Origin: Termitidicoccus mucosus
GTDB lineage: Bacteria > Verrucomicrobiota > Verrucomicrobiia > Opitutales > Opitutaceae
Length of the DNA stretch: 64,000 nucleotides
Assembly (NCBI RefSeq): GCF_038725785.1
Contig: NZ_CP109796.1
Coordinates: forward strand, 4,650,001 to 4,714,000
Direction: 5' to 3'
Position 1 is the stretch's first letter. Every line of letters begins with the position of its first letter. This document shows, one piece after another, positions 1 to 8,039 of this stretch. The position numbers and the translations under genes were made by a program. The notes under the pieces are model-generated. The model worked only from the letters and a program-made list of their open reading frames with translations. It made no database searches and was not told the origin of the DNA.

Positions 1-2196
1 TATGCGTTCCGCATCGCCAACCGCATCGTCGGCAACCACCCGTCCGCCGCCGGGCTCGAATGCACGCTGGCGGGGCCGGCGATCCGGTTTCACCGCGAAA
101 CGGTGTTCGCGCTCACCGGCGCGCCCGCCCCGGCGACGCTCGACGGCGCGCCGGTCGCATGGTGGGCGCCCGTCCGCGTGAAAAGCGGGCAGGTGCTGCG
201 CGTCGGCAAGGCGGCGTCCGGCTGCCGCAGCTACATCGCGGTGCGCAACGGCATCGACGTGCCCGTCTATCTCGGCTCGAAATCGACCTTCGTGCTCGGC
301 CAGTTCGGCGGGCACGGCGGGCGGGTGCTGCGCGCCGGCGACGTGCTGCCGGTCAACGATCCGACCTCGCCGGCTTCCAACACGCCCGCGCCCGTGGCGG
401 AGCCCGCCGCCGCGCCGCGGTCCCTCGTGCCCGTGTATCCAAATTTCTGGCACATCGGGGTGATGTATGGGCCGCACGGCGCGCCGGACTTTTTCCTGGA
501 AAAATCAACGGCCGCGTTTTTCGAGGCTGACTGGGAGGTGCACTACAACTCGAACCGCCTCGGCGTGCGCCTCATCGGCCCGAAGCCGGAATGGACGCGG
601 CACGATGGCGGCGAGGCCGGCCTGCACCCGTCCAACGTGCACGACTGCGAATACGCCGTCGGCTCGGTCAACTTCACCGGCGACTCGCCCGTGATCCTCG
701 CGCACGACGGGCCGAGCCTGGGCGGTTTCGTCTGCCCGGTCACCATCGTGAAGGCCGAGCTCTGGAAAATCGGCCAGGTGAAGCCCGGCGACAAAATCCG
801 GTTCCATCGCATGGCGTTCGACGATGCGCTGAAGCTGGAAAAGGCGCGCGACACGGCCATCGCGACGCTGGCGCCGCCGGACGGCGACATCCGCCCCGTG
901 GTCGAAGCGCCCGAACGCGCCGACACGCCCGCGGCGCTGGGCGCGGGCTGCGTGCTTGCGTCGATGCCCGAGATCGGCGAGCGGCCCGAGGTCGTTTACC
1001 GGCAGGCGGGCGACAACTACATCCTCATCGAATACGGGCCGATGGTGCTCGACCTGCGCTTCCGCCTGCGTGTTTACCAGCTCATGCAGGCGCTGCGCGA
1101 AAGCCCGCTCGCGGGCGTGCTGGAGCTTTCGCCCGGCGTGCGCTCCTTGCAGATCCGCTACGACAGCCGCGTCATCACGCAAAAGACGCTGCTCGCCAAA
1201 CTCCTCACGCTCGAAGGCCGCCTGCCCTCGCTCTACAAGCTCCGCATCCCCTCGCGCATCGTGCACCTTCCGATGGCGTGGCAGGACTCGGGCACGCTCG
1301 GCGCCGAGGCGCGCTACCGCGAGACCATCCGCGCCGAGGCGCCGTGGCTGCCGAGCAACGTCGAGTTCATCCGTCGTATCAATGGTATGGATACGGTCGA
1401 GGAGGTGCGCCGCGCGGTGTTCGACGCGAGCTACATGGTGCTCGGGCTGGGCGACGTTTATCTCGGCGCGCCGTGCGCGGTGCCGGTCGATCCGCGCCAC
1501 CGGCTGGTGACCTCGAAATACAATCCCGCGCGCACGTTCACCGCCGAGGGCACGGTCGGCATCGGCGGCGTTTACATGTGCATCTACGGCATGGATTCGC
1601 CCGGCGGCTACCAGCTCGTCGGGCGCACGCTGCCGATCTGGAACAAATTCCTCAAGGGGCCGGTGTTTGCCAACGGCGAGCCGTGGCTGCTGAAGTTTTT
1701 TGACCAGGTGCGGTTTTTCCCGGTGCCGGAGGACGGACTCACGCGGATGCGCGAGGCGTTTCGCGAAGGCCGGCTGCCGCTCAAGGTCGAGGAAACGGTC
1801 TTCGACCTGGAGGCGCACGAGAAATTCCTGGCCGAAAACGCCGACGGCATCGCGGCGTTCCAGTCGCGCCAGAAGACGGCGTTCGAGGCCGAGGTGGCGC
1901 GCTGGAAGGCCGAGGACACGCGGCCCGGCGCGCCCGAAAGCGCGGCCATCGCGCCGCCGGCCGAAGCCGACGGCTGCCCGGTCAAAGTCGATATCAGCGG
2001 CAACGTCTGGAAGCTCCTGGTCGGAAAAGGCGCGAAGGTGGAGGCCGGCCAGCCGCTCGTCATCATCGAGGCGATGAAGATGGAAATCAACGTGAGCGCG
2101 CCCGTGTCAGGCGTGGTGAACGCGCTCTATTGCAAGCCCGGCAGCCCGGTGAGCGCGGGCAATCTGCTCATGACCATCGCGGAGGCGGCGGCGTAA
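1..2196 (+). CDS. uca: Urea carboxylase, C-terminal part (5' end outside window)
   Basis: The reading frame is open from base 1, so the gene begins upstream of the window; about 731 residues are visible. It opens with an AHS2-type carboxyltransferase segment (the A-N-R-I-V-G-N and A-L-T-G-A motifs), continues into an AHS1 segment (Y-I-L-I-E-Y-G, roughly residues 330-560), and ends in a biotinyl domain with the biotin-attachment motif E-A-M-K-M-E about 45 residues before the stop. Urea carboxylases of about 1,200 residues carry a biotin carboxylase domain ahead of this part, presumably off the left edge. The family makes allophanate from urea, bicarbonate and ATP, although relatives act on other amides such as guanidine. 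No allophanate hydrolase lies downstream; the next gene is convergent. The substrate is inferred from architecture only. Confidence 0.92.
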   Translation, partial: YAFRIANRIVGNHPSAAGLECTLAGPAIRFHRETVFALTGAPAPATLDGAPVAWWAPVRVKSGQVLRVGKAASGCRSYIAVRNGIDVPVYLGSKSTFVLGQFGGHGGRVLRAGDVLPVNDPTSPASNTPAPVAEPAAAPRSLVPVYPNFWHIGVMYGPHGAPDFFLEKSTAAFFEADWEVHYNSNRLGVRLIGPKPEWTRHDGGEAGLHPSNVHDCEYAVGSVNFTGDSPVILAHDGPSLGGFVCPVTIVKAELWKIGQVKPGDKIRFHRMAFDDALKLEKARDTAIATLAPPDGDIRPVVEAPERADTPAALGAGCVLASMPEIGERPEVVYRQAGDNYILIEYGPMVLDLRFRLRVYQLMQALRESPLAGVLELSPGVRSLQIRYDSRVITQKTLLAKLLTLEGRLPSLYKLRIPSRIVHLPMAWQDSGTLGAEARYRETIRAEAPWLPSNVEFIRRINGMDTVEEVRRAVFDASYMVLGLGDVYLGAPCAVPVDPRHRLVTSKYNPARTFTAEGTVGIGGVYMCIYGMDSPGGYQLVGRTLPIWNKFLKGPVFANGEPWLLKFFDQVRFFPVPEDGLTRMREAFREGRLPLKVEETVFDLEAHEKFLAENADGIAAFQSRQKTAFEAEVARWKAEDTRPGAPESAAIAPPAEADGCPVKVDISGNVWKLLVGKGAKVEAGQPLVIIEAMKMEINVSAPVSGVVNALYCKPGSPVSAGNLLMTIAEAAA

Positions 2197-2239
2197 AGGG
2201 GATGCGCGGGTTGCGCGGCGCTACCAACAGTATCGTCGC

Positions 2240-2857
2240 TTAGCCGAACAGTTCCGCTTCGATGGCCTGGCAGAGGTAGTGATAGACGGGGAGGTGCAGT
2301 TCCTGGATGAGATAGGTCTCGTCGGCGGGGACGTTGATGCAGATGTCGGCGAGCTGGCGGAGCGCGCCGCCGCCGCGGCCGGTGAGGGCGATGACAGGGA
2401 GTTTGCGCGCACGGGCGACCTCGGCGGCGGCGCAGACGTTTTTGGCGTTGCCCGAGGTCGAGATGCCGATGAGCACGTCGCCGGGGCGTCCGAGCGCGTT
2501 GACGAGTTGCGCGTAAATGAGGAGCGGATCGACGTCGTTGGTGAACGCGGTGCCGAGCGCGGGGAAATTGGTGAGCGGGATGGCGGGCAGGCCGCGCTGG
2601 AGCTTGCCGGCGAGTTCGGGCGAAAGCCCTTCGCGCTCGGCGGGGAGGAGCGGGCGTTTGCCCATGAAGCCTTTCAGCAGTTCGCCCGAAATGTGGTCGC
2701 AGTCGGCGGCGCTGCCGCCGTTGCCGCAAAGAAGGAGTTTGCCGCCGGCGCGATAACAGGCGAGCAGCGCGTCGCGGGCTTGCAGGATTTGCGCGCGGCA
2801 GGCTTCAAGCACGGGACGGCGGGAAAAAAGGTCGTCGCGATAGTGTTGTTCGGTCAT
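2240..2857 (-). CDS. gmhA: Sedoheptulose-7-phosphate isomerase (GmhA-like SIS protein)
   Basis: A 205-residue SIS-domain protein of normal GmhA length. The phosphosugar-binding signature C-G-N-G-G-S-A-A-D is near residue 44-52, followed by S-T-S-G-N-A-K-N near residue 133 and the histidine-containing E-L-H-L-P-V segment near the C-terminus. GmhA converts sedoheptulose 7-phosphate to D-glycero-D-manno-heptose 7-phosphate, the first step of the ADP-heptose pathway that feeds LPS core synthesis. It is the last gene of a minus-strand run holding the other steps, separated from hldD by about 200 bp that form a long inverted repeat. A DiaA-like or other SIS role is possible on sequence alone, but the neighbours make the heptose role much more likely. 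Confidence 0.9.
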   Translation of the reverse strand: MTEQHYRDDLFSRRPVLEACRAQILQARDALLACYRAGGKLLLCGNGGSAADCDHISGELLKGFMGKRPLLPAEREGLSPELAGKLQRGLPAIPLTNFPALGTAFTNDVDPLLIYAQLVNALGRPGDVLIGISTSGNAKNVCAAAEVARARKLPVIALTGRGGGALRQLADICINVPADETYLIQELHLPVYHYLCQAIEAELFG

Positions 2858-2872
2858 CGGGTGTTTTGGTTT

Positions 2873-3041
2873 TTATCGTTCTCGTTCTCTCGGCTTGATT
2901 CAGCCTCTTTATTCTTTCCTCTTTCTCTTTCCTCCTCCGTCCTACTTCAGCATTCGGGAAAAGAGAAAGAGGAAAGATAAAGATAAAGATAAAGAGGAAA
3001 GAAACGGACTGGGAGCACGAGTAAGAGAACGAGAACGATAA
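2873..3041. repeat. Long inverted repeat between gmhA and hldD
   Basis: The outer arms 2873-2890 and 3024-3041 are an 18-bp perfect inverted repeat. Inside them a pyrimidine-rich stretch (2911-2935) faces a purine-rich stretch (2958-3001) with matching words, including a short GATAAA tandem on the right. The transcript would fold into a stem of roughly 150 nt that is purine-rich on one side and pyrimidine-rich on the other. It interrupts the heptose operon and could slow or stop transcription into gmhA, or simply be an inserted repeat. Open frames across it are artefacts of the biased composition. Confidence 0.85.
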
Positions 3042-3060
3042 AGGCAAGGCGCGCGGGGCG

Positions 3061-4026
3061 TCAGGCGGGCTTGACGAGGTAGTTCACCACGTAGTCGCGG
3101 ACGGCGTCCTCCAGGGTGAAGGCTTCGCGGGTGTAGCCGGCGGCGCGGGCCTTGGCGGTGTCGGACTTGGTGTAATATTGGTATTTCTCGCGGATGGTTT
3201 CCGGCATGTCGATGTATTCGATGACCGGTTCGCGCCCGAGCGCGGCGAAGACGGCGCGGGCGAGGTCGTTCCAGGAGCGCGCGCGGCCGGTGCCGGCGTT
3301 GAAGAGGCCGGAGACTTCCGGGTGGTCGTGATAGAAGAGCGTCTGCGCGACGGCGTCCTTCACGTAAACGAAATCGCGGAGCTGCTCGCCGTCCTTGTAG
3401 TCGGGGCGGTGGGAGCGGAAGAGCTGCACCTTGCCGGTTTCGACGATCTGGGTGACGGCCTTGTTGATGACGGAGCGCATGTCGCCCTTGTGGTCCTCGC
3501 CGGGGCCGAAGACGTTGAAGTATTTGACGCCGGCGATGGCGCGCAGGTGGCCGCGGCGGAGAGCCCAGAGGTCGAACATGTGCTTGGAATAGCCATACAT
3601 GTTGAGCGGGCGGAGCAGCGGCGTGACGTCGTCGGAGTCGTCGTAGCCATGCTCGCCCGCGCCGTAGGTGGCGGCGCTGGAGGCGTAGATGAAACGCACG
3701 CCGTTTTTCAGCGACCATTCGCAGAGTTCGCGCGTGGTGCGGTAGTTGTTGTCGAGAAGGTAGTCGGCGTCGGCCTCGGTGGTGGCGCTGCACGCGCCGA
3801 GGTGAAAGATCGTGGCGACGGGCGGGAGGTCGTTGTCGCGCACCCGGCGGCGGAAGTCGTCGATGCCCCACGCGTCCTCGAAGGCGAGGCCGAGGAGGTT
3901 GCGCCACTTTTCGTCGCGGCCGAGCTTGTCCACGATGTAGATGTTGTCCTCGCCGCGCCGGTTGAGCGCCTCGACGAGGTTGCGTCCGATAAAGCCGGCT
4001 CCGCCGGTGACGATGATGGCCTTCAT
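3061..4026 (-). CDS. hldD: ADP-L-glycero-D-manno-heptose 6-epimerase
   Basis: A 321-residue short-chain dehydrogenase/epimerase of the usual HldD length. It starts with a Rossmann NAD(P)-binding loop G-G-A-G-F-I-G (residues 7-13) and has the catalytic Y-G-Y-S-K motif near residue 140. The segments F-N-V-F-G-P-G-E-D-H-K-G-D-M and R-D-F-V-Y-V-K-D are typical of HldD rather than generic UDP-sugar epimerases. The enzyme inverts C6 of ADP-D-glycero-D-manno-heptose, the final step to the ADP-L,D-heptose used by LPS heptosyltransferases. It lies 55 bp downstream of the adenylyltransferase gene on the same strand. Confidence 0.95.
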   Translation of the reverse strand: MKAIIVTGGAGFIGRNLVEALNRRGEDNIYIVDKLGRDEKWRNLLGLAFEDAWGIDDFRRRVRDNDLPPVATIFHLGACSATTEADADYLLDNNYRTTRELCEWSLKNGVRFIYASSAATYGAGEHGYDDSDDVTPLLRPLNMYGYSKHMFDLWALRRGHLRAIAGVKYFNVFGPGEDHKGDMRSVINKAVTQIVETGKVQLFRSHRPDYKDGEQLRDFVYVKDAVAQTLFYHDHPEVSGLFNAGTGRARSWNDLARAVFAALGREPVIEYIDMPETIREKYQYYTKSDTAKARAAGYTREAFTLEDAVRDYVVNYLVKPA

Positions 4027-4081
4027 GGAAAATGAGTAAGAATTAAAAATTAAGAATGTGAATGCGCTTTTTCGGGGCGGG

Positions 4082-4582
4082 TTATTTCCCGTAGGCCTCG
4101 GTGACTTTTTTGATGATGTTGGTGGTGGAGCGGCCCTCGACCATCCTGGCGAGAACGACCTTGCCGCCGTGGGCCTCGACGACGTCGCGGCCGCTGACGT
4201 AGTGCGCCCAGTCCTCGCCTTTCACGAGCACGTCGGGAAGGATGTGCGCGATGAGTTCCTTGGGCTCGTCCTCGTCGAAGATGACCACGTAGTCCACGCA
4301 CTTGAGGCCGGCGAGCAGGGTGGCGCGCTCCTGCTCGGGGACGATGGGGCGCTTGTCGCCCTTGTAGCGTTTGACGGAGGCGTCGGAGTTGAGGCCGACG
4401 ACGAGGCAGTCGCCCTGCCGGCGGGCGAAGGTCATGTAGGTGAGGTGGCCAAGATGGAGGATGTCGAAGGCGCCGTTGGTGAAGACGACTTTCTTGCCGG
4501 CGGCGCGGAGCGCGGCCATTTCGGTTTTCATCTGGTCGCGGGTGAGGATGCGGGACTGGTAATCAAACGGGTTGTTATTCAT
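4082..4582 (-). CDS. hldC: Heptose 1-phosphate adenylyltransferase (stand-alone)
   Basis: A 166-residue cytidylyltransferase-like nucleotidyltransferase. The nucleotide-binding H-x-G-H motif reads H-L-G-H near residue 43, within a G-A-F-D-I-L-H context. Late motifs G-E-D-W and E-G-R-S-T-T-N-I-I-K-K correspond to the end of the HldE adenylyltransferase domain. It transfers AMP from ATP to heptose 1-phosphate. In many proteobacteria this domain is the C-terminal half of HldE; here it is a separate protein, and the kinase gene 12 bp upstream carries a phosphatase domain in that position. The symbol follows the stand-alone enzyme nomenclature. Confidence 0.92.
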   Translation of the reverse strand: MNNNPFDYQSRILTRDQMKTEMAALRAAGKKVVFTNGAFDILHLGHLTYMTFARRQGDCLVVGLNSDASVKRYKGDKRPIVPEQERATLLAGLKCVDYVVIFDEDEPKELIAHILPDVLVKGEDWAHYVSGRDVVEAHGGKVVLARMVEGRSTTNIIKKVTEAYGK

Positions 4583-4594
4583 CGGGAGAAAAAG

Positions 4595-6517
4595 TCAGGC
4601 GGCGGCTTTGGGGTTTATTTTGAGCAGCGAGAGGAGGGCGTTGAGCTGGGAATAGTCGGGCACGACGAGGTGGGCGCCGGCGCGGATGACGCGGGTGCGC
4701 TTTTCGGGTGCGAGGCCGAAGCGCTGGACTTCGTTGCTGGCGATGCCGACGGCGAGGCCGCCGCGCTTGCGGGTCTCGCGGATTTCCACGGGGCCGTCGC
4801 CGAAGGTGACGATGTGGGCCGCGTTGTCCGGGCCGATTTCGCCGAGGATGCGCTCGAGCACCATGCGCTTGGCGTCGTGGGTCATGTCCTGGTTCGCGCC
4901 GTAGATGCGGCCCTCGAAGAGGTGCGCATAGCCGAGCGCCTCGGCCTCGAGGATGACGTCCTGTTCGTCGGTGCCGCTGGCAAGGAAGAGGCGCACGCCG
5001 GCGGCGTGCAGGCGGTGGAGGAGCGCGACGGCGTTCTTCAGGGTGAAGTCGGTGACGTCGAGCTCGCCGCGGTCGAGCTGCTGCTTGCGCTCGCGGACGA
5101 GCTCCATGAGGGCGTCGTTGTAGATGCGCTTGTAGCCGGGGGCGTCGAGAATCTCGGCCTCGGGGACAAAGCCCGCCTCGCGCACCATGAGCGAGAGTCC
5201 GTGCATTTGCTGGAGGGTTTGGATGCCGGTGGTCTTGTCGATGAACTCCCTGCTTTGCTGGACGATGCGCTCGTAGGTGGCGCTGTCGGCGGTCTTGTAG
5301 GCGGGGCCGAGGATGGCGCGAATCATCATGGGCTCCATGACCTTTTCCCAGCCCTGGCGGAGCGTGGAGATGGTGCCGTCGTGGTCGAAGATGGCGAAAC
5401 GGAGGTCGAACTCGGCGGGGAGCGGCTCGGCGATTTCGATGGCGGTGCCGGGCGCGAACGCGGCGCGGCGGATGTCGTCGGCCAGTTCGGGTTGGTAAAC
5501 GTAGTCGGCGTGCTCACCGATGGCGAGGATCTCGGCGGGCGCGGCGGTGCCGGTCTGGTGGAGTTTCTGCACGGTGACGCCGGCCACGAAGTTGCCAAAG
5601 GCGGCGGCCTCGGCGGGCGCGGCGCCGATGGAGAGGCAGGCGGCGATGCCGGACACCATGCTGTCGCCCGCGCCGACGGAATCGGTTTTTTTGATGATGT
5701 GCAGGCCGGGAATCTCGTGCGCGCCAGTGGCATCGACGACCACGCAGCCGTGTTTGCCGCGCGTGACGAAGACGGGTTTTTTCCATTGCGCAAAAAGGCG
5801 CGAGGCGGACTCGATGGCGTCGCGGCGCGGGATGGAATCGCGAGGGCCGTAGGAGAATCCGCAAAGGCGGGTGGCCTCGTGGTCGTTGAGCTTGCGCAGG
5901 CCGGACGAGTAGGCATCGGCGAGGCGGCGGCAGCGGCAGTCGATGAGCGCGGTGACGCGCGGATGCGCGGCGAGGAGCCGGTTCAGCCCGGCCTGAAACG
6001 CGGCGGAGTGCAGGCTGTTTTCGAATTGCTGGTTGACGATGAGCACGTCGAGCGCGGGCAGCGCCTTTTCGAGCGCGGCGAGGAGCGTGGCGGTGGTGTC
6101 GCCGGCGATTTCGTTGAACACGCCGAAGTCCATGCGGTTGCCTTCGTCGCGGTTGACGATGGGTTTCAGGTAGGAGTGGGTCTGCCAGCCGTCCTTTTGC
6201 GTGATCATGCCGGCGGTGTCGGCGCCGAGCGACTCGAGGAGGCGCAGGAGTTCGAGGCCGAGCAGGTCTCCGCCGACGACGCCGAATGCGCTGATGGAGC
6301 CGACGCCGATGGCGTGGAGGTTGCAGGCGACGTTGCCCGCGCCGCCGAGGGTGTGGCGCTGTTCGCGCACGGGATGCGTGGCGATGCCGGTCTCGAGCGA
6401 CGGCTCGGAGCGGGCCATATCGATGATGTAGTAGCTGTCGATGCAAAAATCGCCGACGACACCGACGCGGGCGCGGGCGATGGATTGGAGGAGTTCGCGG
6501 AGGCGGGGGGCGTTCAT
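4595..6517 (-). CDS. Heptose kinase (PfkB) fused to an HAD phosphatase
   Basis: A 640-residue two-domain protein. Residues 1 to about 340 are a PfkB/RfaE1-type sugar kinase, with G-G-A-G-N-V at 58-63 and the phosphotransfer motif D-S-V-G-A-G-D at 279-285 (D285 the expected base). Residues 370-635 form an HAD hydrolase: nucleophile motif D378-H-D380-G-T, S514 in the second motif, K550, and G-D-G-P-V-E at 573-578. In the pathway the kinase phosphorylates heptose 7-phosphate at C1 and a phosphatase (GmhB) removes the C7 phosphate. The HAD half is placed to supply that step but has a large cap and does not look like the short HisB-type GmhB. It heads the operon and is divergent from the GntR/LacI regulator. 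The kinase call is firm; the phosphatase role is inference. Confidence 0.88.
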   Translation of the reverse strand: MNAPRLRELLQSIARARVGVVGDFCIDSYYIIDMARSEPSLETGIATHPVREQRHTLGGAGNVACNLHAIGVGSISAFGVVGGDLLGLELLRLLESLGADTAGMITQKDGWQTHSYLKPIVNRDEGNRMDFGVFNEIAGDTTATLLAALEKALPALDVLIVNQQFENSLHSAAFQAGLNRLLAAHPRVTALIDCRCRRLADAYSSGLRKLNDHEATRLCGFSYGPRDSIPRRDAIESASRLFAQWKKPVFVTRGKHGCVVVDATGAHEIPGLHIIKKTDSVGAGDSMVSGIAACLSIGAAPAEAAAFGNFVAGVTVQKLHQTGTAAPAEILAIGEHADYVYQPELADDIRRAAFAPGTAIEIAEPLPAEFDLRFAIFDHDGTISTLRQGWEKVMEPMMIRAILGPAYKTADSATYERIVQQSREFIDKTTGIQTLQQMHGLSLMVREAGFVPEAEILDAPGYKRIYNDALMELVRERKQQLDRGELDVTDFTLKNAVALLHRLHAAGVRLFLASGTDEQDVILEAEALGYAHLFEGRIYGANQDMTHDAKRMVLERILGEIGPDNAAHIVTFGDGPVEIRETRKRGGLAVGIASNEVQRFGLAPEKRTRVIRAGAHLVVPDYSQLNALLSLLKINPKAAA

Positions 6518-6711
6518 GGAAAAAGGCTGAAGAGCTGAAGGACTGAAGGCTGAAAGAGAATGGATCGGGATGCGGTTCGTAATGGGGGATGCCGCGCGGC
6601 GGGGCGAACGAATGAGTTGGCATTTGGAAGAAAGATGTCATGACAACTTGCCGGCGCGGAGCGCATCCGGGTTCCTTACTCCAATTCCGCACTCCGAAAT
6701 CCGCATTTCCC

Positions 6712-7764
6712 ATGTCACTTCCCAAGCATGCCGTCATTTTCCAGTCCCTGCACCAGGCGATCAAGCGGGGCGACTTCAAGGCGGGCTCGCGCCTGCCGAG
6801 CGAGCAGGCGCTGGCGCGCCGCTACAAGGCGTCGCGGCCGACGGTCGCGCAGGCGTTGCGGGAGTTGCAGCGGCTGGAACTGGTGGAGCGGCACCGCGGG
6901 GCGGGGTCGTTTGTGCGGCACGCGCCGCTGGCCAGGGGCACGCTCGGGCTGCTGGCCGACGGGCTCGGCGCGACGGAAATGGTCGAGCCGATCTCGGCGG
7001 AAATCGCGCGTGCGGCGCGCGCGGCGGGCTGGGATGTGCTGATGGGCGCGGCGGTGGCGGACCGTCCGCCGGATGTCATCGCGCGCGAGTGGGCGGAGCG
7101 CGGCGTGGCGGGCGTGTTTTTTGCGCCGGTCGAGCATCACCCGGTGCGCGCCGCCGTGAATCGCGCGGTGGTCGAGCGGCTGCGCCATCGCGGGCTGGCG
7201 GTGGTGCTGCTCGATCGCGATATCTGCGAGTTTCCCGAGCGAAGCGACGAGGACTTGGTGGCGATCGACGACTTCTTCGCGGGTTTCGAACTGGCGGCGC
7301 ATGTGCTGGAGCGCGGCTGCACACGGCTGGCGTTCATCGCGCGGCCGGCGTTTCCCGAGACGACGGATTTGCGCGTGGCGGGCGCGCGCGCGGCGGTGGA
7401 GCGCGTGGCGAAGGCGCGGCTGGACTTTGTCGTGTGCGAGCCGGGTGAACGCGCGCGCGTCGAGGTGCTGCTGAAGAGGGTGAGGCCCGACGCCATCATC
7501 GCCTCGAACGACGCGACCGCGGCGCGCCTGCTGCAAACGCTGCGCGAGCTCGGGCGCGATGTGCCGCGCGACACCAAGGTCGCCGGTTTCGACGACGTGC
7601 GCTATGCGAGCCTGCTCGCGCCGTCGCTCACGACCATGCGCCAGCCCTGCGAGGCGCTTGGCGCGGCGGCGGTGGAGACGATGCTCGGCCGCCTGCGCCA
7701 GCCGCGCATGCCGGCGCGGCGGGTGCTGCTGCGCGCGGAGTTGGTCGTGCGAGCCTCGACCTGA
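6712..7764 (+). CDS. GntR/LacI-type transcriptional regulator
   Basis: A 350-residue regulator. Residues 1-75 are a GntR-type winged helix (R-L-P-S-E-Q-A-L-A-R-R-Y followed by R-P-T-V-A-Q-A-L-R-E-L). The rest is a periplasmic-binding-protein-like effector domain as in LacI proteins, with the late D-x-x-x-A-S-L-L-A-P-S-L-T-T segment. This GntR-DNA-binding plus LacI-sensor layout is seen in AraR-like sugar regulators. The start chosen is the ATG at 6712, because upstream residues in the frame resemble no GntR N-terminus. It is divergent from the heptose operon and 275 bp from the convergent GH105 operon end. Its target and ligand cannot be read from the window; a sugar ligand is likely. Confidence 0.88.
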   Translation: MSLPKHAVIFQSLHQAIKRGDFKAGSRLPSEQALARRYKASRPTVAQALRELQRLELVERHRGAGSFVRHAPLARGTLGLLADGLGATEMVEPISAEIARAARAAGWDVLMGAAVADRPPDVIAREWAERGVAGVFFAPVEHHPVRAAVNRAVVERLRHRGLAVVLLDRDICEFPERSDEDLVAIDDFFAGFELAAHVLERGCTRLAFIARPAFPETTDLRVAGARAAVERVAKARLDFVVCEPGERARVEVLLKRVRPDAIIASNDATAARLLQTLRELGRDVPRDTKVAGFDDVRYASLLAPSLTTMRQPCEALGAAAVETMLGRLRQPRMPARRVLLRAELVVRAST

Positions 7765-7783
7765 CGCCCGACGTCACGCACAA

Positions 7784-7916
7784 TCGTATCGCAGGCATCC
7801 CTGCCTGCCGTCGCCGGGAGGTCGCGCGAAGCACGGCATTTCTTTTTAAAAGAAGAAAGTCAGCGGCGCCACGCGCCTTTCTTTTTCGACGGCAGGCAGG
7901 GATGCCTGCGATACGA
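7784..7916. repeat. 130-nt palindromic element, family A copy 1
   Basis: The arms 7784-7813 and 7887-7916 are a perfect 30-bp inverted repeat. Each arm also contains internal symmetry (GCAGGCATCC against GGATGCCTGC). The interior carries an AT-rich TTTCTTTTTAAAAGAAGAAAG block flanked by GCGC-rich words. Two more copies with the same arms and related interior lie at 43094-43225 and 48095-48224. It encodes no protein of its own. Confidence 0.92.
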
Positions 7917-8015
7917 TGCGCCGCCGAGCACGTCCGTCAGAGGTTCTTGGAGATTTACGCAGGCGATTGATCCGCCAACGTCCAAATATATCAGGACGTT
8001 GGCATCAAAGACCAT
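7917..8015 (-). pseudogene. Possible 5' remnant of a PIN-domain gene
   Basis: On the minus strand an ATG at 8015 opens a frame beginning M-V-F-D-A-N-V-L-I-Y-L, which matches how PIN-domain (VapC-like) nucleases usually start, with the first catalytic Asp in place. After about 32 codons the frame runs into the palindromic element at 7916 and loses any PIN similarity. The reading is a toxin gene truncated by the repeat. The evidence is one short motif, so chance similarity is possible. A 9-bp perfect hairpin at 7975-8002 lies inside the fragment. Confidence 0.3.
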
Positions 8016-8039
8016 GTGGGCATGTGCTAATCGCCCGCC

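Noticed and set aside
2805-3047. An 80-residue open frame rich in Phe/Ser at the start
   Set aside because: It is the translation of the long inverted repeat between gmhA and hldD.
4058-6538. An 826-residue open frame opposite the heptose genes
   Set aside because: Both the adenylyltransferase and kinase-HAD proteins on the minus strand have full motif sets; the opposite frame is a shadow.
7975-8002. A 9-bp perfect hairpin as terminator for the GH105 operon
   Set aside because: No T run follows on either strand, and the sequence coincides with the possible PIN fragment.
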